Shown here: piece after piece, positions 35,123 to 47,168 of the stretch
Layout: every line of letters starts with the position of its first letter
Numbering within the stretch: position 1 is the first letter of the stretch
NCBI GenBank assembly: GCA_026545765.1
Contig: CM048840.1
Location: 33,360,765-33,424,764 of the forward strand
Origin: Plantago major
Lineage: Eukaryota; Streptophyta; Magnoliopsida; Lamiales; Plantaginaceae
Direction of reading: 5' to 3'
DNA: 64,000 bases
The notes under the pieces: model-generated
What the model was told of the DNA's origin: nothing
Databases searched by the model: none
The model's input: the letters and a program-made list of their open reading frames with translations, nothing else
Translations under genes and position numbers: made by a program

Positions 35123-38100
35123 ATGAGTTACCTTGCTTGGAACTGTCAAGGCGCGGGGGCCTTTGGACAGTTCAAGAACTTGGGGATTTGATTAAAGATT
35201 CTCGACCCCATCTTATCTTTCTTATGGAAACTCGTCTAGATGATCGTGGGATAGATAAGCTCAAGGAAAATTTTAATATTTTTGGTTTTTCTGTCAGTGC
35301 TATAGGTAAATCGGGGGGACTAGCCCTCCTTTGGTCCAAGGAAACTATTGTTACTCTTCAATCTTATTCAAGATATCATATTGATGCTCAAGTGCAACTT
35401 TGTAATAGTGATTTAATTTGGCGCTTCACCGGTTTCTATGGCGAGCCGGATTTGAGTAAAAGGAAATATACTTGGGATCTTTTGCAACGTCTTGGTGATA
35501 TGTTTAATTTACCTTGGCTTTGTATGGGTGATTTCAATGAAATTTTGCATAATTCGGAAAAGCTTGGTGGTTTACCTGTTGCCCCTTATCGTATTCGAGC
35601 CTTTAGAAATTGCCTCCAGCATATTGGGCTTCAGATTTGGGCTATTTTGGCTATGATTACACTTGGTATAACAAAAGGGCCTATCCAAACACTATTCGGA
35701 TCAGACTGGATAGAACGCTGGCTAATTCTTCTTGGCGTAATCACTTTCCTCTTGCGCAGACTCACCATCTCAAGTGTTGCTACTCTGATCACAATCCGGT
35801 GAAGATAATTCTCGAAGGTAGCCGTGTTACCCATCGCCAGCGCAGATCGAACTTCAAATTTGAGCCAATGTGGATTCGACATATTGACTGTGAGCGCATC
35901 ATTGAGGGCAATTGGGAACCAGACGCCGATCTTCTTTCCTCCATCGATTCTTGTCGGATTGGGCTGGTCAATTGGGGAAAATCCGAATTCGGTAGTGTCA
36001 AAGGCCAAATCCGCGATCTTAGAAGTCAACTCGCGCAGCTGCGAGAAGGTGAAATCTCTGACAGCTCTAAGTCCATGGAAGACGAGCTCAAAAGCAAACT
36101 GGAAGAGATTCTTGAGCGCGAAAACTCTGTGGCGGCAACGCGCCAAAGTCCAGTGGATTCAAGAGGGTGATCGGAATACCCATTTCTTTCATGCCAAAGC
36201 TTCACAAAGATCTGCAAAGAATGAAATTCGGGGTTTACGAGATGCGAATGGGAATCTCCATTCTAACTCGGAAGGGACGGGGTCGATCGCTATCGACTAC
36301 TTCAACAAAATCTTCAGCTCCATTAACCCAACCACAGTTCACATCGAGGAAGCTCTGGGTAATATGGTATCTAGGGTGAGTGAGGAGCAAAATCAGGAGC
36401 TCTGTACAAGTTACTCTCCAGCTGAGGTAAAAACCTCCCTCTTTCAAATGTATCCACTCAAATCTCCTGGACCAGATGGTTTCCCTGTTATGTTTTTTCA
36501 AAAATATTGGCATATTGTGGGACGTTCTGTCACTTCTTGCTGTTTAAATTTGTTGAACAATGGTGTCATAGATGGTAAAATCAATTACATCCATATTGTT
36601 TTGATTCCTAAGTGCAAGAACCCTGACCTCATTACCCAATTTCGGCCTATTAGTCTAAGTAATGTTGTGTATAAAATCGCTTCAAATGCATTACTAATCG
36701 ACTTAAGCCACATATGAATGCCATGATTAGTGAAAACCAGTCTGCTTTCATTCCGGGAAGATTGATTACTGATAATGTACTTGTGTCGTATGAGATTAAT
36801 CACTATCTCAAGAATAAAACTAAGGGGAAGAAAAGTTTTTTTGCTTTGAAACTTGATCTGAGTAAAGCGTTCGACAGAGTTGAATGGCATTTTTTAGAAA
36901 CTGTGTTGCTAAAACTCGGTTTCCGCCCTTCTTTTATTAACACCATTATGCTCTGTGTTCGCTCTGTCTCCTATTCAGTGATCCTTAATGGCAGCCAGCA
37001 TGGTAATTTTACTCCCAGACGTGGAATCCGCCAAGGCGACCCACTTTCCCCCTTTTTGTTTCTTTTTTGTACTGAAGCTCTTTGCTCTTTATTCGAGGGG
37101 GCAGCTGGTAGAGGTGAAATCAAAGGGGTGAAAGTGAGCCCCAGTGCTCCTATATATCACCTTTTATTTGCCGATGATACCATGATTTTCAGCCAGGCTA
37201 CTGTTGACTATGCTGTTTCTATTATGAATATTCTGGGCTCTGGTCAAGAAATTAATCTGGATAAGTCTACTATTGTTTTTAGTATAAACATTGACATTGC
37301 TTTGAAAAATCAGATTCAAAATATTCTTATTGTTGAAGTAGTTGACAAGCACGAGAAGTACTTGGGTCTTCCTACTACCATGGGAAAGAATAAAAAAGAG
37401 GTTTTTGGTTGGCTGAGAGATAAGTTGTGGAAAAAAGCCCAATCTTTTGATGGAAAATTTTTGTCTAAGGCCGGTAAAGAAATTCTTGTTAAATCCGTCC
37501 TTCAAGCCATCCCAAGCTATGTAATGAGTTGCTTTAAACTCCCTGATTTTCCTATTCGAGATCTTGAGTCTTTAATAAATAATTTTTGGTGGAGCGATGA
37601 TGGCAAAGATAAAATGCATTTTGTTAGTTGGCTTACTATGACAAAGAGTAAGCGGGATGGTGGTCTAGGCTTTAGAGATTTACGTGCTTTTAATTTGTCC
37701 TTACTTGGCAAACAAATTTGGCGCATCCTTGAGCATCCTAATTCTCTTTTGAGTCTTGTTTTGAAAGCTAAGTATTTCCCTAATTCCGATGTCCTTTCTG
37801 CTGTTCCTAAGGCTAATTCATCTTACACCGGGAAAAGTATTTGCGCTGCTATGGATTTAGTCAATGAAGGAACAAGGTGGAGAGTTGGCAACGGGGAAAA
37901 TATTGACATTTGGAGAGATAAATGGGTCCCTGGCTCTAGTTCTTTTAAAATCAGAACCCCTGATTTAATGCATGAAGGACCTTTGAATGTCTCTTTTTTG
38001 ATTCACTCATCCTCTGACGAATGGGATTTGCCTATTCTTAATTATTTGTTTTGGCAGGAAGATGTTGAGGAAATCCTAAAAATCCCTCTTGCGCACAGGA

Positions 38101-39182
38101 ATGTGGAGGATAACCGTATTTGGCATCATTCGAGGAATGGACGTTATACGGTGAGCTCAGCCTATCATTTGGCCATGAACATGAAACAACAGTTACATAA
38201 TTCTGCACTTGGAGGGCCCTCCTTAGTTCTTGCAAGGAATTGGAATTTTGTGTGGAGTCTTAAGTTGCCAGGAAAAATCAAACATTTTCTATGGCGTCTT
38301 CTTCATAACTCTCTTCCTACATTTAGCGAACTTAAAAGGCGCCATGTCATCGCGGAGGAACAGTGTGTTGTTTGTGGTGGAAGCATTGAATCCATCCTGC
38401 ACATTTTAAGAGATTGACACTTTACTCGCATGTTTTGGACTCTCGCTAACATACCTACAGTTGATATCTATTTTCAAAGTGAAACCACTTGGGACTGGGT
38501 AAATGGAGTGCGAATCCGTATGGATGGTAAAGAGTTTTTGTTCTTTGTTGTTTCTTGCTGGAGTATCTGGTACAACCGGAATCGAACTCTACATGATCAA
38601 CAGCGTTATGCTCCTATGGATTCTGTTAACTTTGTCCGGCGATACCTGACCTTCTTCAAAGAAAATACCTACCAGCCAATTGGGCAGACAACTGAGGATC
38701 AACCGCCTATTCACCATGGGCCTTGTACAGCTCCCCCACCCGGTTGGATAAAAGTTAACTTTGATGCATCGTTACCCAAATCTGGACAAGTAGGTGGGAT
38801 AGTTGCTGTGGCAAGAGACCACACAGGTCTCATCTTGGCATGGTGTAGAAAACGGCTACAAGGGAGCCCTACTGTCGAGATTGTTGAAGCTTATTCGGCC
38901 CGACTTGCAGTTACTTTGGCGAAGGATATGAATTTCCAACAAGTAATAGTGGAAGGTGACTGTTTACTCGTCATCCGTGGAATCAACTCTCCATCTGATT
39001 CATCCTGCGCAGCTGGCCCATTATACTCTCATATTAGAGACATGTTGGCGAACTTTTCCGGAGTACAGGTATGTCATATTCGAAGAGAAGCCAATGGATT
39101 TGCCGATAAGTTAAGTCGAGACATAGGAATGAATTCGAACGGCTATGGCACACTGCCTTTTGATTTCATAGAGGTTACATGA
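35123..39182 (+). pseudogene. LINE ORF2: endonuclease, reverse transcriptase, zf-RVT, RNase H
   Basis: It starts MSYLAWNCQGAGAF (35123), the usual L1 endonuclease opening, with LMETRLDD and CMGDFNEILH following. RT motifs are SPGPDGFPVMFFQKYW, FRPISLSNVVYKI, AFIPGRLITDNVL, RGIRQGDPLSPFLF and catalytic FADD (YHLLFADDTMIFS, about 37165). A zf-RVT region ends ...HILRD before a TGA (38415-38417). A plant-type RNase H follows (VNFDASLPKSGQVGGIVA, VEGDCLLVIRGI, REANGFADKLSRD). Frame changes near 35185, 35640, 36130 and 36715 break it. The RNase H tail is known in some plant L1 lineages. Confidence 0.92.
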
Positions 39183-39289
39183 GTTTCAAGTTGTACCTTC
39201 CCTGTAGCTTTTGCGCTTATTCTGTTCTTAAGTCTTCAAAACTTCATAATGTAATCTTTTTCCAGTTGAATGAAAATGCCATTCTTTCT

Positions 39290-39325
<36 letters not shown>

Positions 39326-39331
<6 letters not shown>

Positions 39332-39496
39332 TGCTAAGAACTTAAAACCATAACATAATCTATTAAAATCATAACGAAAAATGTGTATCTCGACGGTTTT
39401 TTAAGAAACTCAGCCGGTCGGACCGCTAAAACCCAAAAACAAAAAAAAAAACCTCACTTTCCTATTTTTTAGAAAAATATTACTTTTTCCAAGACT
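39326..39496. other. Right arm of the MULE
   Basis: It contains TTAAAACCATAAC words matching the reverse complement of the intron repeats at 25290-26240, then the right terminal inverted repeat (about 39440-39496) just before the TTCCAAAGG duplication. Confidence 0.55.
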
Positions 39497-39505
39497 TTCC
39501 AAAGG

Positions 39506-39547
39506 CGTCTTATGACCAATTGGACATATTTCCGTATCAAGAATAAT
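39506..39547 (-). repeat. Displaced end of the gypsy 5' LTR with target duplication ATAAT
   Basis: CGTCTTATGACCAATTGG... to GTATCAAGA (39542) matches the last 37 bp of the left LTR (4618-4654), with the terminal CA changed to GA. ATAAT (39543-39547) then matches 3762-3766. Joined to 24592 it restores a complete LTR. Confidence 0.85.
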
Positions 39548-39863
39548 GAGATTCCAAACGCTTGTGAAAGGAGAGATGTTATCTGACAAATATGGATAAT
39601 TTACAGGCTCATTGTCTTAAGAACACATACAATTAAGACACATTATACAAGTATAATGGATATGAAGTAGAATGACACGTAAAAATCCAGTCACAAATGT
39701 TTTCCCATCAAATCAGAGGCATTTTAAAATGACAGACTCCGAAACGGAACCATAATCGACATAGAATTCTTGAACCTGCACACTTCGAACTTCTTCTGGA
39801 ATTTGCTTCTTTGAATATCATAATTCAGACATATTGACCACACATATCATAGAAATACCATAT
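39548..39863 (-). other. 3' flank / 3' UTR of the SAP gene
   Basis: About 300 bp of unique AT-rich DNA between the gypsy element and the SAP stop codon. No open frame of note. It likely contains the SAP 3' UTR and poly(A) region; no single signal stands out. Confidence 0.5.
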
Positions 39864-40382
39864 TTATATTCTATCGATCTTATCAGCCTTCACGACAGGG
39901 TTGGCCTTGGCAATGGCATCCTGGCCTGCACTACGATAATCAAACGAGCAATTGTGCTTGTCAGAGTAGCGGTGCAACCCACAGAAGAGGTAGCCACACC
40001 GACATGCAAACCCAGTGAGGCCAACCCGTTTCTTGCAAGTCATGCATCTTTTGGGGCCAGTTTCATTCGACTTTGGCTCACAAGGTGTAGTAGTGCCCGA
40101 AGCAACGTCTAACCCTTCAACAACTCCAACCTTGACTTCCAACAGATCAGCTTGCATAGATGTTGTAACGGAAGTTTCTTTGCCGACACCACTTGATGAT
40201 CGATTGACAATGTTTTCGATCGAAGAAGCAGCAAACATGGCTTGCTCTCGGTTCAATACCATGTCCTTGTAGCACTTGGAACACATATTCATGTTTGCTG
40301 AGCTCCCAAAGAATCCACAATTGTTTACACACAAGATAGGGCCTTCTGGAGCTGGGTGGCATCCAGTTTCATCATGATCCAT
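39864..40382 (-). CDS. SAP: A20/AN1 zinc-finger stress-associated protein
   Basis: A 172-residue protein without introns in the coding part. The A20 finger is C18-X3-C22-X11-C34-X2-C37. The C-terminal AN1 finger is CX2CX10CXCX4CX2HX5HXC (about residues 112-150), followed by the family tail [23 protein letters not shown]. All zinc ligands are present. Plant SAPs of this length take part in responses to salt, cold, drought and ABA, and some act as ubiquitin ligases or bind ubiquitin; that is family knowledge. A 5'-UTR intron (donor GTAAG read at 40875-40871, acceptor just upstream of the ATG) is typical of the family. Its 3' end faces the large gypsy element only 320 bp away. The frame is intact and the gene is probably active. 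Confidence 0.96.
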   Translation of the reverse strand: MDHDETGCHPAPEGPILCVNNCGFFGSSANMNMCSKCYKDMVLNREQAMFAASSIENIVNRSSSGVGKETSVTTSMQADLLEVKVGVVEGLDVASGTTTPCEPKSNETGPKRCMTCKKRVGLTGFACRCGYLFCGLHRYSDKHNCSFDYRSAGQDAIAKANPVVKADKIDRI

Positions 40383-41003
40383 CTTGGTATATTAAACCTA
40401 AACTACAAATTCAACAAAACACATCATATCTTAGTTTCTAATAATCAATCAATCATGATATGCTTAGATAAAACCTATCCATAAATAATGTTTTTTCTAA
40501 TTCAGTCGGTCAAATGCCTTATGATAATCTCATCATCTAACTTTAAAATATTTTACCATCAACAAAAAAAATAAATTATACTCCTACACAATAAAATCTG
40601 GAAGAACATAGATGTACAAAGCATAATTGAAAAAAAAATATATATCACAAAATAATATGGGCCAACCGAATTTGAAGTATTCATCTTTACCTAATTCACA
40701 TAAACAAAAAACCCTAGATGATGAGAGAAACGAAAAACCCATGAGTCCAAGAAATCAAACCTTAAAAGCAGACCAATCCAAAAATTGAACGAAACATCAA
40801 GAATGAAGACATTACAACAGATCTATGGAAGAATAAACAGGACAAGAAACAAAAGAGAGAAGGATTGAAACTTACCGTTGAATCTACAGTATCGGAATCT
40901 GAAAGAGAAGAATTAGTAGAACTGGATGGATTTGAGTAAGACGAGATCTGAATGATGAAATTGTGAAGAAGAAGAAAAGAAAGGTGGTTTGTGTTAATTT
41001 ATA
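40383..41003 (-). promoter_or_regulatory. SAP 5'-UTR intron, leader exon and TATA box
   Basis: On the minus strand TATAAA (40998-41003) is followed by a CT/AG-rich leader to 40876. A GTAAG donor (40875) and an acceptor ...TTTGTAGTTTAG about 10 to 15 bp before the ATG bound an intron of about 470 bp. The arrangement is inferred from splice signals only. Confidence 0.55.
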
Positions 41004-41435
41004 TGGGGATTTGTTGTTGTAGTGTTGTGTTGAGTTTCATCTACTTATGTTTTCCTTTTCTTTTGCTTCTCTTATTTCCATCTTCTGATTGCTTTTGACA
41101 CGGGTTTTTTACGGAATGGTCCAATATTGACCATCATTTTACTGAACCAACACGTGGACATTTTTCTTACCAATTCATATAATGGCTTACTGAAAGGTAT
41201 AATTTTTGTCCACGTTGATTTTTTGGCTGTGTGTTTTCATTATAGGGGCATGTATTCTCCAAAATTGCAATTCCACTACATCACGTGCCATTTGGGTACT
41301 GAAAGTGATATAATTTCTTAACTTTCAGATTTGTCTCTTGCCATTTCACATGTACAAAGACTTAAAAGAGTGTTAATCATTAATGAGAGTCCAAGAGTCA
41401 TAAACAAAACGCCAATTTAACCCATTTTATGATAT
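41004..41435. other. Intergenic stretch without recognised features
   Basis: AT-rich upstream flank of the SAP gene. I see no gene or mobile element in it. Confidence 0.5.
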
Positions 41436-41473
41436 CTCGCGGGTCAACCCATCGGTCCGGGTTGACCCGCGAG
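41436..41473. repeat. Perfect 15-bp hairpin
   Basis: The arms CTCGCGGGTCAACCC (41436-41450) and GGGTTGACCCGCGAG (41459-41473) are exact reverse complements around an 8-nt loop, in otherwise AT-rich DNA. Confidence 0.95.
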
Positions 41474-42560
41474 TTATTAAAAAAAATTGTAATTTATAAC
41501 TTCAGATCAACGCTTTCTTCAACCGTTTATTCTCCAGTTTCTTCCCCAAGCACTTCTTCTTCATTTTCTTCTCCATGCAATTCTCCACGAATCCGATTCA
41601 ATTTTCACTCAGAATTTCACTTCCTTGCTTAGGATTCCCTCAATTCTCTTGCCTCTGTAATGTATTCGTTAGGGTTTAGGGATTTCTACTGTGTTGATTT
41701 ACTCTTTTCTCAATTTTCTATGAGTTAATTGTCGATCGAAGGTAACCGTGAAGGCGGCGGTGCGTGCGGCCCACTGCCCCTCCTCCGCCGCGCGATTGAG
41801 TCTAAGCAAATTGGAGAAGGAGAATGATTGATAGAGACACCAAATCAAGTAAGCATCAATACCTATTGTATTCTCCAGATTCATCACGCTCTCTTCTCCA
41901 TTCTTCTCCAGCGAATTCATTTCGAAACCCTAGCTTTTCCGATTTCGCTTCTTCTCCTTCAGGTATGTTGTTCATCTTCGTTTGTTTATTATTTTCGATC
42001 ATCCATTGTTGTTCTTCGTTGCTTAATTTCGTTCGATATTTGTCGATTATCAGAGATTACAGAATAGATCGAACTAAGATTGGAGATCGAACGGAGAAGT
42101 TGAGATCGGAGATCGAACGGATGAGTTGCAATGAGATCGAAGATCGAAAGGAGTTTTCAAGATCATCAAATCAGTGGAAGATTTGTGTTTCTAGCGGTTT
42201 CTCTCAAGCTAAAACGAACGAAACTCTAATTTTCAGGTTTTGAACACGCGATTTCATGTATTTTTGCTTTTTATGTTCGATCTAGTTGTTGTTTGATCTG
42301 ATCTGAGTGTTCGTGTGTGTTGTACACCTTGTTTTCAATGGAAGATTTGAACTCTATTGATAATGTTGAAGCGATTGTTGCTGTGCATAGTCTGTTTCTG
42401 CGAATTGTTGATGTTTATATACAAATAGCTTATGTTTATATACTAATGATGTATGTTTAGTCCTACAGTATATGTATGTTGTATGGTGTAGTTATGATGA
42501 TCATTTTGAGAGTGATATTTCTACTTTTGATTCATTTACGTTGTGATTTGTGTTTGATTT
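41474..42560 (+). other. CT-rich leader-like region, unassigned
   Basis: A pyrimidine-rich stretch (41500-41640) resembles a plant 5' leader, and TTCAG/GTATGT near 41961-41966 could be a splice donor. Open frames here (for example 41824-42243) have no recognised domain. It could be the 5' end of an unrecognised or non-coding transcription unit on the plus strand; no coding continuation is visible. Confidence 0.2.
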
Positions 42561-42561
42561 T

Positions 42562-42938
42562 GCCTGACAAGCGAATGAGTCATGCAACTTGGTTGTCTAT
42601 TGTTGTGGTGTAATAGTCTATTGTTATGGTAAAATTGTGTATGACAGTTGCTAAATAGTTGAATGGCTATGTGAATATGCTCATGAGTGTGTCCATTGAG
42701 TCTCATGCTAGTGTGAGCATTGTCCCTGACAAGCCAGTGAATTATGCAGCTTGGTTGTCTATTGTTGTAATGTAATAGTCTATTGTTATGGTAAAATTGT
42801 GTATGACAGTTGCCAAATAGTTGAATGGCTGTGTGAATATGCTCATAAGTGTGTCCATTGAGTTCCATGCTAGTGTGAGCATTGTCCCTGACAAGCCAGT
42901 GAGTTATGCAGCTTGGTTGTCTATTGTTGTAGTGTAAA
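42562..42938. repeat. 163-bp tandem repeat, about 2.3 copies
   Basis: Copies start CCTGACAAGC at about 42563, 42726 and 42889. They share TTGGTTGTCTATTGTTG, AATAGTCTATTGTTATGG, GTGTATGACAGTTGC and GTGTCCATTGAG with a few substitutions each; the third copy is cut after about 50 bp. Confidence 0.9.
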
Positions 42939-43749
42939 TTGCATATGTTTTATACATTATGTAGACTACCTCAAAGGCTACCGATATATTGTGGGCTACC
43001 GAACTGACTCTTTCACATGGGACAGGCCATAGTACAGTATCATATGGAGTTGTGTTCTTCTTTGCAAACACAATAGTTGCTCATTACACTGGAGCACAAT
43101 TGTGACCTAATTTGTATAAGCCTCCACGCTCATTATACACTGGTAAAATATGAAAATCTCAGATCTGGCTCATAAAATAATACACTAACAGCTCAACTCC
43201 TCCAAAGTTGATGTTCGTAGTCCAGGCTAGTTCCATCAACGTTGTGTTGCAAGGAAGATCCATTTTTGTAGCCTTTGCCCTGCCTCTGCCGCCGCCTCCT
43301 TTCCCGACTTCTCCATCTCCAGTAAGCTATCTCCCGGCTGTGCCACCCTCTGTACTATGCGGCCCCTCCAGATCTGTCGCGCTCCCTCCTCCCTTTTGTC
43401 CGATGGCGACACCTCCCCCCTTTCCCTTTTGACAAAACAAGGCGTGATTGAAGAAATTCCGAAACCATTTGCCCGAAAGAGGATATCCGTGACTATGGCT
43501 TTAATATCATGTTAAAGAATAAAGAGTGAAAGAGTATTCTTGTGTATTAAACAGAGTTTCCTCTGGATCAGCTATGGAAAAAAAAGAAAAAAAAAAACAA
43601 GTAGTAGAAGAAAGCAAGCATAAAACGGTTGTTTCATAGGTAGAGGAAAGAGAAAAAGTAGAAGAAGAAGAACATCATAACATCATACTACTTTTAGATT
43701 GGATTTTCCAACAAATTTAATTTTCCTTAGTCAGGCATTAATTTGTAAA
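42939..43749. other. Intergenic stretch without recognised features
   Basis: AT-rich except for a C/T-rich patch (43270-43430) whose open frame is Pro-rich low complexity. No gene is supported. Confidence 0.5.
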
Positions 43750-44060
43750 AAGTGGGACATTATAACCCTGGGTTTAGTTTTATACGGAGTTGGGGCATTA
43801 TTTTTTTGTACAAAGTCGGGCACTATAAGCCCGGGTTATGTTTAATACGAAGTCGGGGCATTATTCTTCATATAAAGTCGGACACTATAAGTCCGGGCTT
43901 CGTTTTATATAGAGGCGGGGCATTATTTTTCATATAAAGTCGGACATTATTTCTCGGGCATTGTTTTGCCGAGCTTTGTTTCTCGGGCATTGTTGCTCGG
44001 ACATTGTTTGTTGGGCATTGTTTGCCAGATATTGTTTTTCGGGCATTGTTTGTTGGGCAT
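43750..44060. repeat. Two-stage minisatellite (62-bp then 15-bp units)
   Basis: Three units of about 62 bp (GGGCATTATTYTTCATATAAAGTCGGACACTATAAG type) cover 43750-43945. They pass into about eight short units of the type TCGGGCATTGTTTGT up to 44060. The short unit is a fragment of the long one. Confidence 0.85.
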
Positions 44061-44089
44061 TAGTTACAATGTAAGTGAACTTTGTATTA

Positions 44090-44255
44090 TAAGTATTACA
44101 AAAAAAGACCCGACATGAGTTAATACAGTGTTGTAACTCAGAGAGTTCTGTGTTAATATGATGATGTAACTCAGCGAGTCATGTGTTAATATAGTGTTGT
44201 AACCAGAAGGTCTCTAGTTGTAATAAAATTTGGGGAGGGTTTCTGCATGTGATGA
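44090..44255 (+). repeat. Dispersed repeat, copy 1 (TGTAACTCAGNGAGT)
   Basis: About 165 bp with an internal threefold repetition of GTTAATATnGTGTTGTAACTCAGnGAGT. The reverse complement is found at 50800-50975 with matching flanks, so it is a mobile or duplicated unit, probably a MITE. Confidence 0.7.
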
Positions 44256-44810
44256 ACCTTAATTTTATTAGCTAGATTTTCGTTTGGGGTAATTGTATAA
44301 TTAATGAAAGTTAGTTTTTTAAGTATTTATCTAAAGGTGGTCTTAGATTCACTCAATTCAAGAATGAAAGGGTATGTGGCACAAATTTACCAGATAAATT
44401 GCATTGGACCATTTAAATTGGGCTGTCATGCACATATGGGCTGGGCTATATATGTTGACGTCCAAGTCCAACTCATTCTTGTATCTAAACCGACATGCTA
44501 AGTAGGCCGACGCTAGCACAGTGTCCTTAAAGAACATTACGATGGATGGTACATCCTAAAACGAATAAACGGCTGTCCTATTTTAATTGCATAGGGATAG
44601 GGTACAGTAACTTTTAGGTTGCATTATTTAAAAAGTTGGTCCAAAAGTCACAGCTCTATAATTAAAATTTCAAATCATCGCTTTTAAGAGTTAAATATCT
44701 TCAACTTATCAAATCATAATATTTAAACCATATCAAATTAGTAACCACCGAGTCTAATCCATTGCGTTCCAGCAGACATTTACTTTTAGCTAGCTAATTA
44801 ATATCCTTCC
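44256..44810. other. Intergenic stretch without recognised features
   Basis: AT-rich DNA. No gene or repeat is recognised. Confidence 0.5.
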
Positions 44811-45061
44811 GTCCCAAACCAAATGTACCATTTTAACTTTTTGCAGTCAATATTTTTCAACTTTGACTACGATTTAATCTTATATTGTAAATATAAAATG
44901 TTGAATTAAATTATATAATTAAAATTTTTGAAGTAAAGTTTCATTATATGATTTAATTGAATATTTTACATTTACGATTTAAAAGTAAATCTTAAACAAA
45001 GTTGAAAAATACTGACTACAAAATGTCAAAATGAGACATTTGGTCTGGGATGGAGCGAGTA
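44811..45061. mobile_element. Stowaway-like MITE
   Basis: TCCTTCCGTCCCAAACCAAATGT at the left pairs with ACATTTGGTCTGGGATGGAGCGAG at the right, next to TA. The inverted homology runs inward (GCAGTCAATATTTTTCAAC / GTTGAAAAATACTGAC). The length is about 250 bp. Confidence 0.85.
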
Positions 45062-46822
45062 CCACATTTAAATAAGACAAGAAAAATTATGTAAGCATGA
45101 CAGGTTAATGTTCTGTGATGTCCCAAATGGATTATTCTCCAGAAATGTGACAATAAATAATTCCAGGAAAACAACCATATTAATGGCCCTGCCTTGGCTG
45201 GTGAATGAATCTTTTGCCGTTCAATAGTCAATAAAAGATACCAACCAATTACACTCAACCATAATATAAAACTTCAAATCGTGTTTCATATTTGTTTTAC
45301 CATTGACGGAAATACAGAATATTGATAAAAATATTAATATTCGCTATATCATTAAAATATTAGAAACTGATATAGACGGTTTGACAAACGATTAAATCTC
45401 AACTATAAATGAGTTGTCATTCTCATAATGTTTCACTAGCAATTTTAATCGAATCAAAACAATTCCCGCTTCTAATTGACCTACTATTCACAACTCAATT
45501 AAATTTCTATCTACGTACTGTTTTTTCTGTCATTTCACTTTTTCATTTATTATAACAAACTCAAACCAATCAAATTACTGTAACCAATTAAATAATCTTT
45601 AAAAATCTCCGGCACATCAATTCATTATTACACACCCTAAATAACAACCGTATAAAAAATTTATAAAATTTTCACTTTGTTTCAAAAATAATTTTTCATA
45701 GCTTAATTATTAAATTACTATTTATCTGTTAAAATTCGATCAGTTATCTCAAACACCCACATGGTAGTAGTATTTTTAAACCTATTTAGTCAACTCTAAC
45801 ATTATTATGTTGTACTACCCCAAGTCCATCTGCAAATTACATGTGGTTGCTTATCAAACTAGGTAAGGGATTCCGTTTAGAAAAAAGAAAAAAAACTAGG
45901 TAAGGAATTAACTACAAGTATTCATGTAATAGATTGATTTTAGTTAATACTCCCTCCGTCTCACTCAAACTTTCCATAAACTTGTATACAAGTTTAAATA
46001 CGATAATATATAAATAATTAGAATAATTTATAAAATATAAGATTGGTTGAATAAAGTATGATATAGTGAGTAAATAAAGTATTTAGGAGATATGTGTAGT
46101 CTTTGGCTCTAAACTTAAGTTGAATTTTATCAAATTTTATATTTATTTCAATTCTACACTATGGTACTCAAGTTTGAGTTACTCTACATTAAATCCAAAA
46201 CTCAGATTTTTAAAATTCAAATACCCTACTAAATCCTATAAATATTACAATTTGATATAAAATATAAACTTCAAAACCAACTCAAATTTAGTTACTATTC
46301 ATCAACTTCGCAACTCAACTCGAATTGAATGTCAAATACACAGATGTTTTCCATTTAAGGTATACGAAGTTTAGATTGAAATAACTAAAAAGTAAATTGA
46401 GAAGTTGAGATTGGGACTAAAACTATCATATAGTTTATCAGTTAACAACCAACCTATTAACTATCAAGTTTATCATGTAGTTTTGCTAAAGAGAGTCCGA
46501 GTATAAATCTATAAACCTAGTAAAAGGAATTAGGTACCAAAAAGTTGTTCTATTAACAAATAATCAATTTGATTATACTAAAAAAAATGATCAATTTGAT
46601 TCGATATATCATCATCATTTGATCCAAAAAATGAAGCAAGCAATGATTAGGCCACCAAGATTTATAAGAATACAAGCAAAGCATTCATTCACCTTTTCCA
46701 TTAAAATTCAGGCACACCCACCTGTCACACTTTGCCCCCAGTCCCTTCTCTAGTACTTTGCTTTTGCCCCAAATCTTCCCTCTCTTTCCAATTCAATTTC
46801 ATACCATTTCTTCATTTCACAA

Positions 46823-46856
<34 letters not shown>

Positions 46857-47046
46857 TACAAAAGAGTTACTAGTATTTAATTCACTACCTTTGATGACAT
46901 TCCATGCGTGCAACATTCATTACAGAGAAAGAAAGAAAGCTCCTTGTCATGTTCCTCTTATGATTCAAATATTGCATATAGTCCCTACAGAGAAACTCCT
47001 CTGTTTCTTCACTTTTTCTAATTAATTCAATTTTATCTGCACTAGC
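45062..47046. other. Intergenic, AT-rich; one Stowaway end and an (ATT)n run
   Basis: No gene. A one-sided Stowaway terminus (TACTCCCTCCGTCTCACTC) lies at 45948-45966 without a detectable partner. An (ATT)n microsatellite occupies about 46828-46857. The right end is the NEK promoter region. Confidence 0.6.
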
Positions 47047-47053
47047 TATAAAT
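47047..47053 (+). promoter_or_regulatory. TATA box of the NEK gene
   Basis: TATAAAT, 116 bp before the ATG, with a CT-rich leader between. Confidence 0.6.
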
Positions 47054-47168
47054 TCCCACTTAATGTTGCTGTGACTTTTGTGTCATCTCAGTATACATAA
47101 TTTCACTTTCTGCCTCTCATTGTAACTAGAGAATTGAAAGAGTGATTCTTGTTTTCTTGGCTTGCTTA

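Larger units (their letters stand above)
33378..39325 (+). mobile_element. L1-type LINE with poly(A) tail
   Basis: ORF1 (33553-34986), ORF2 (35123-39182), a short 3' UTR and a run of 35 A (39291-39325) give the full L1 order. The 3' flank TTTTAATGCTAAG (39326-39338) resembles TTTTAATGCAAG at 26777-26788. If that is the target duplication, the LINE 5' end lies near 26789 and the copia element sits in its 5' part. Otherwise the 5' end is close to 33378. Several stops and frameshifts make it inactive. Confidence 0.88.
24593..39496. mobile_element. Mutator-like element (Pack-MULE type) inside the gypsy LTR
   Basis: The LTR word TTCCAAAGG is duplicated at both edges (24584-24592 and 39497-39505). 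A 9-bp duplication is the Mutator hallmark. The termini are imperfect inverted repeats: inside the left end and the reverse complement of the right end both read ATTTTYCTAAnnnATAGGAAAnTnnGGTTTT. The original MULE comprises 24593-26788 and 39339-39496 (about 2.4 kb). The rest was added later (LINE and copia). No transposase is visible; a three-exon gene with its own TATA box is carried instead, as in Pack-MULEs. Confidence 0.65.

Noticed and set aside
43208-43432. Pro-rich frame of 74 codons
   Set aside because: Low-complexity C/T-rich patch without conserved words or a leader.
45948-45966. Second complete Stowaway MITE
   Set aside because: Only one terminus matches. No paired inverted end was found within 300 bp.
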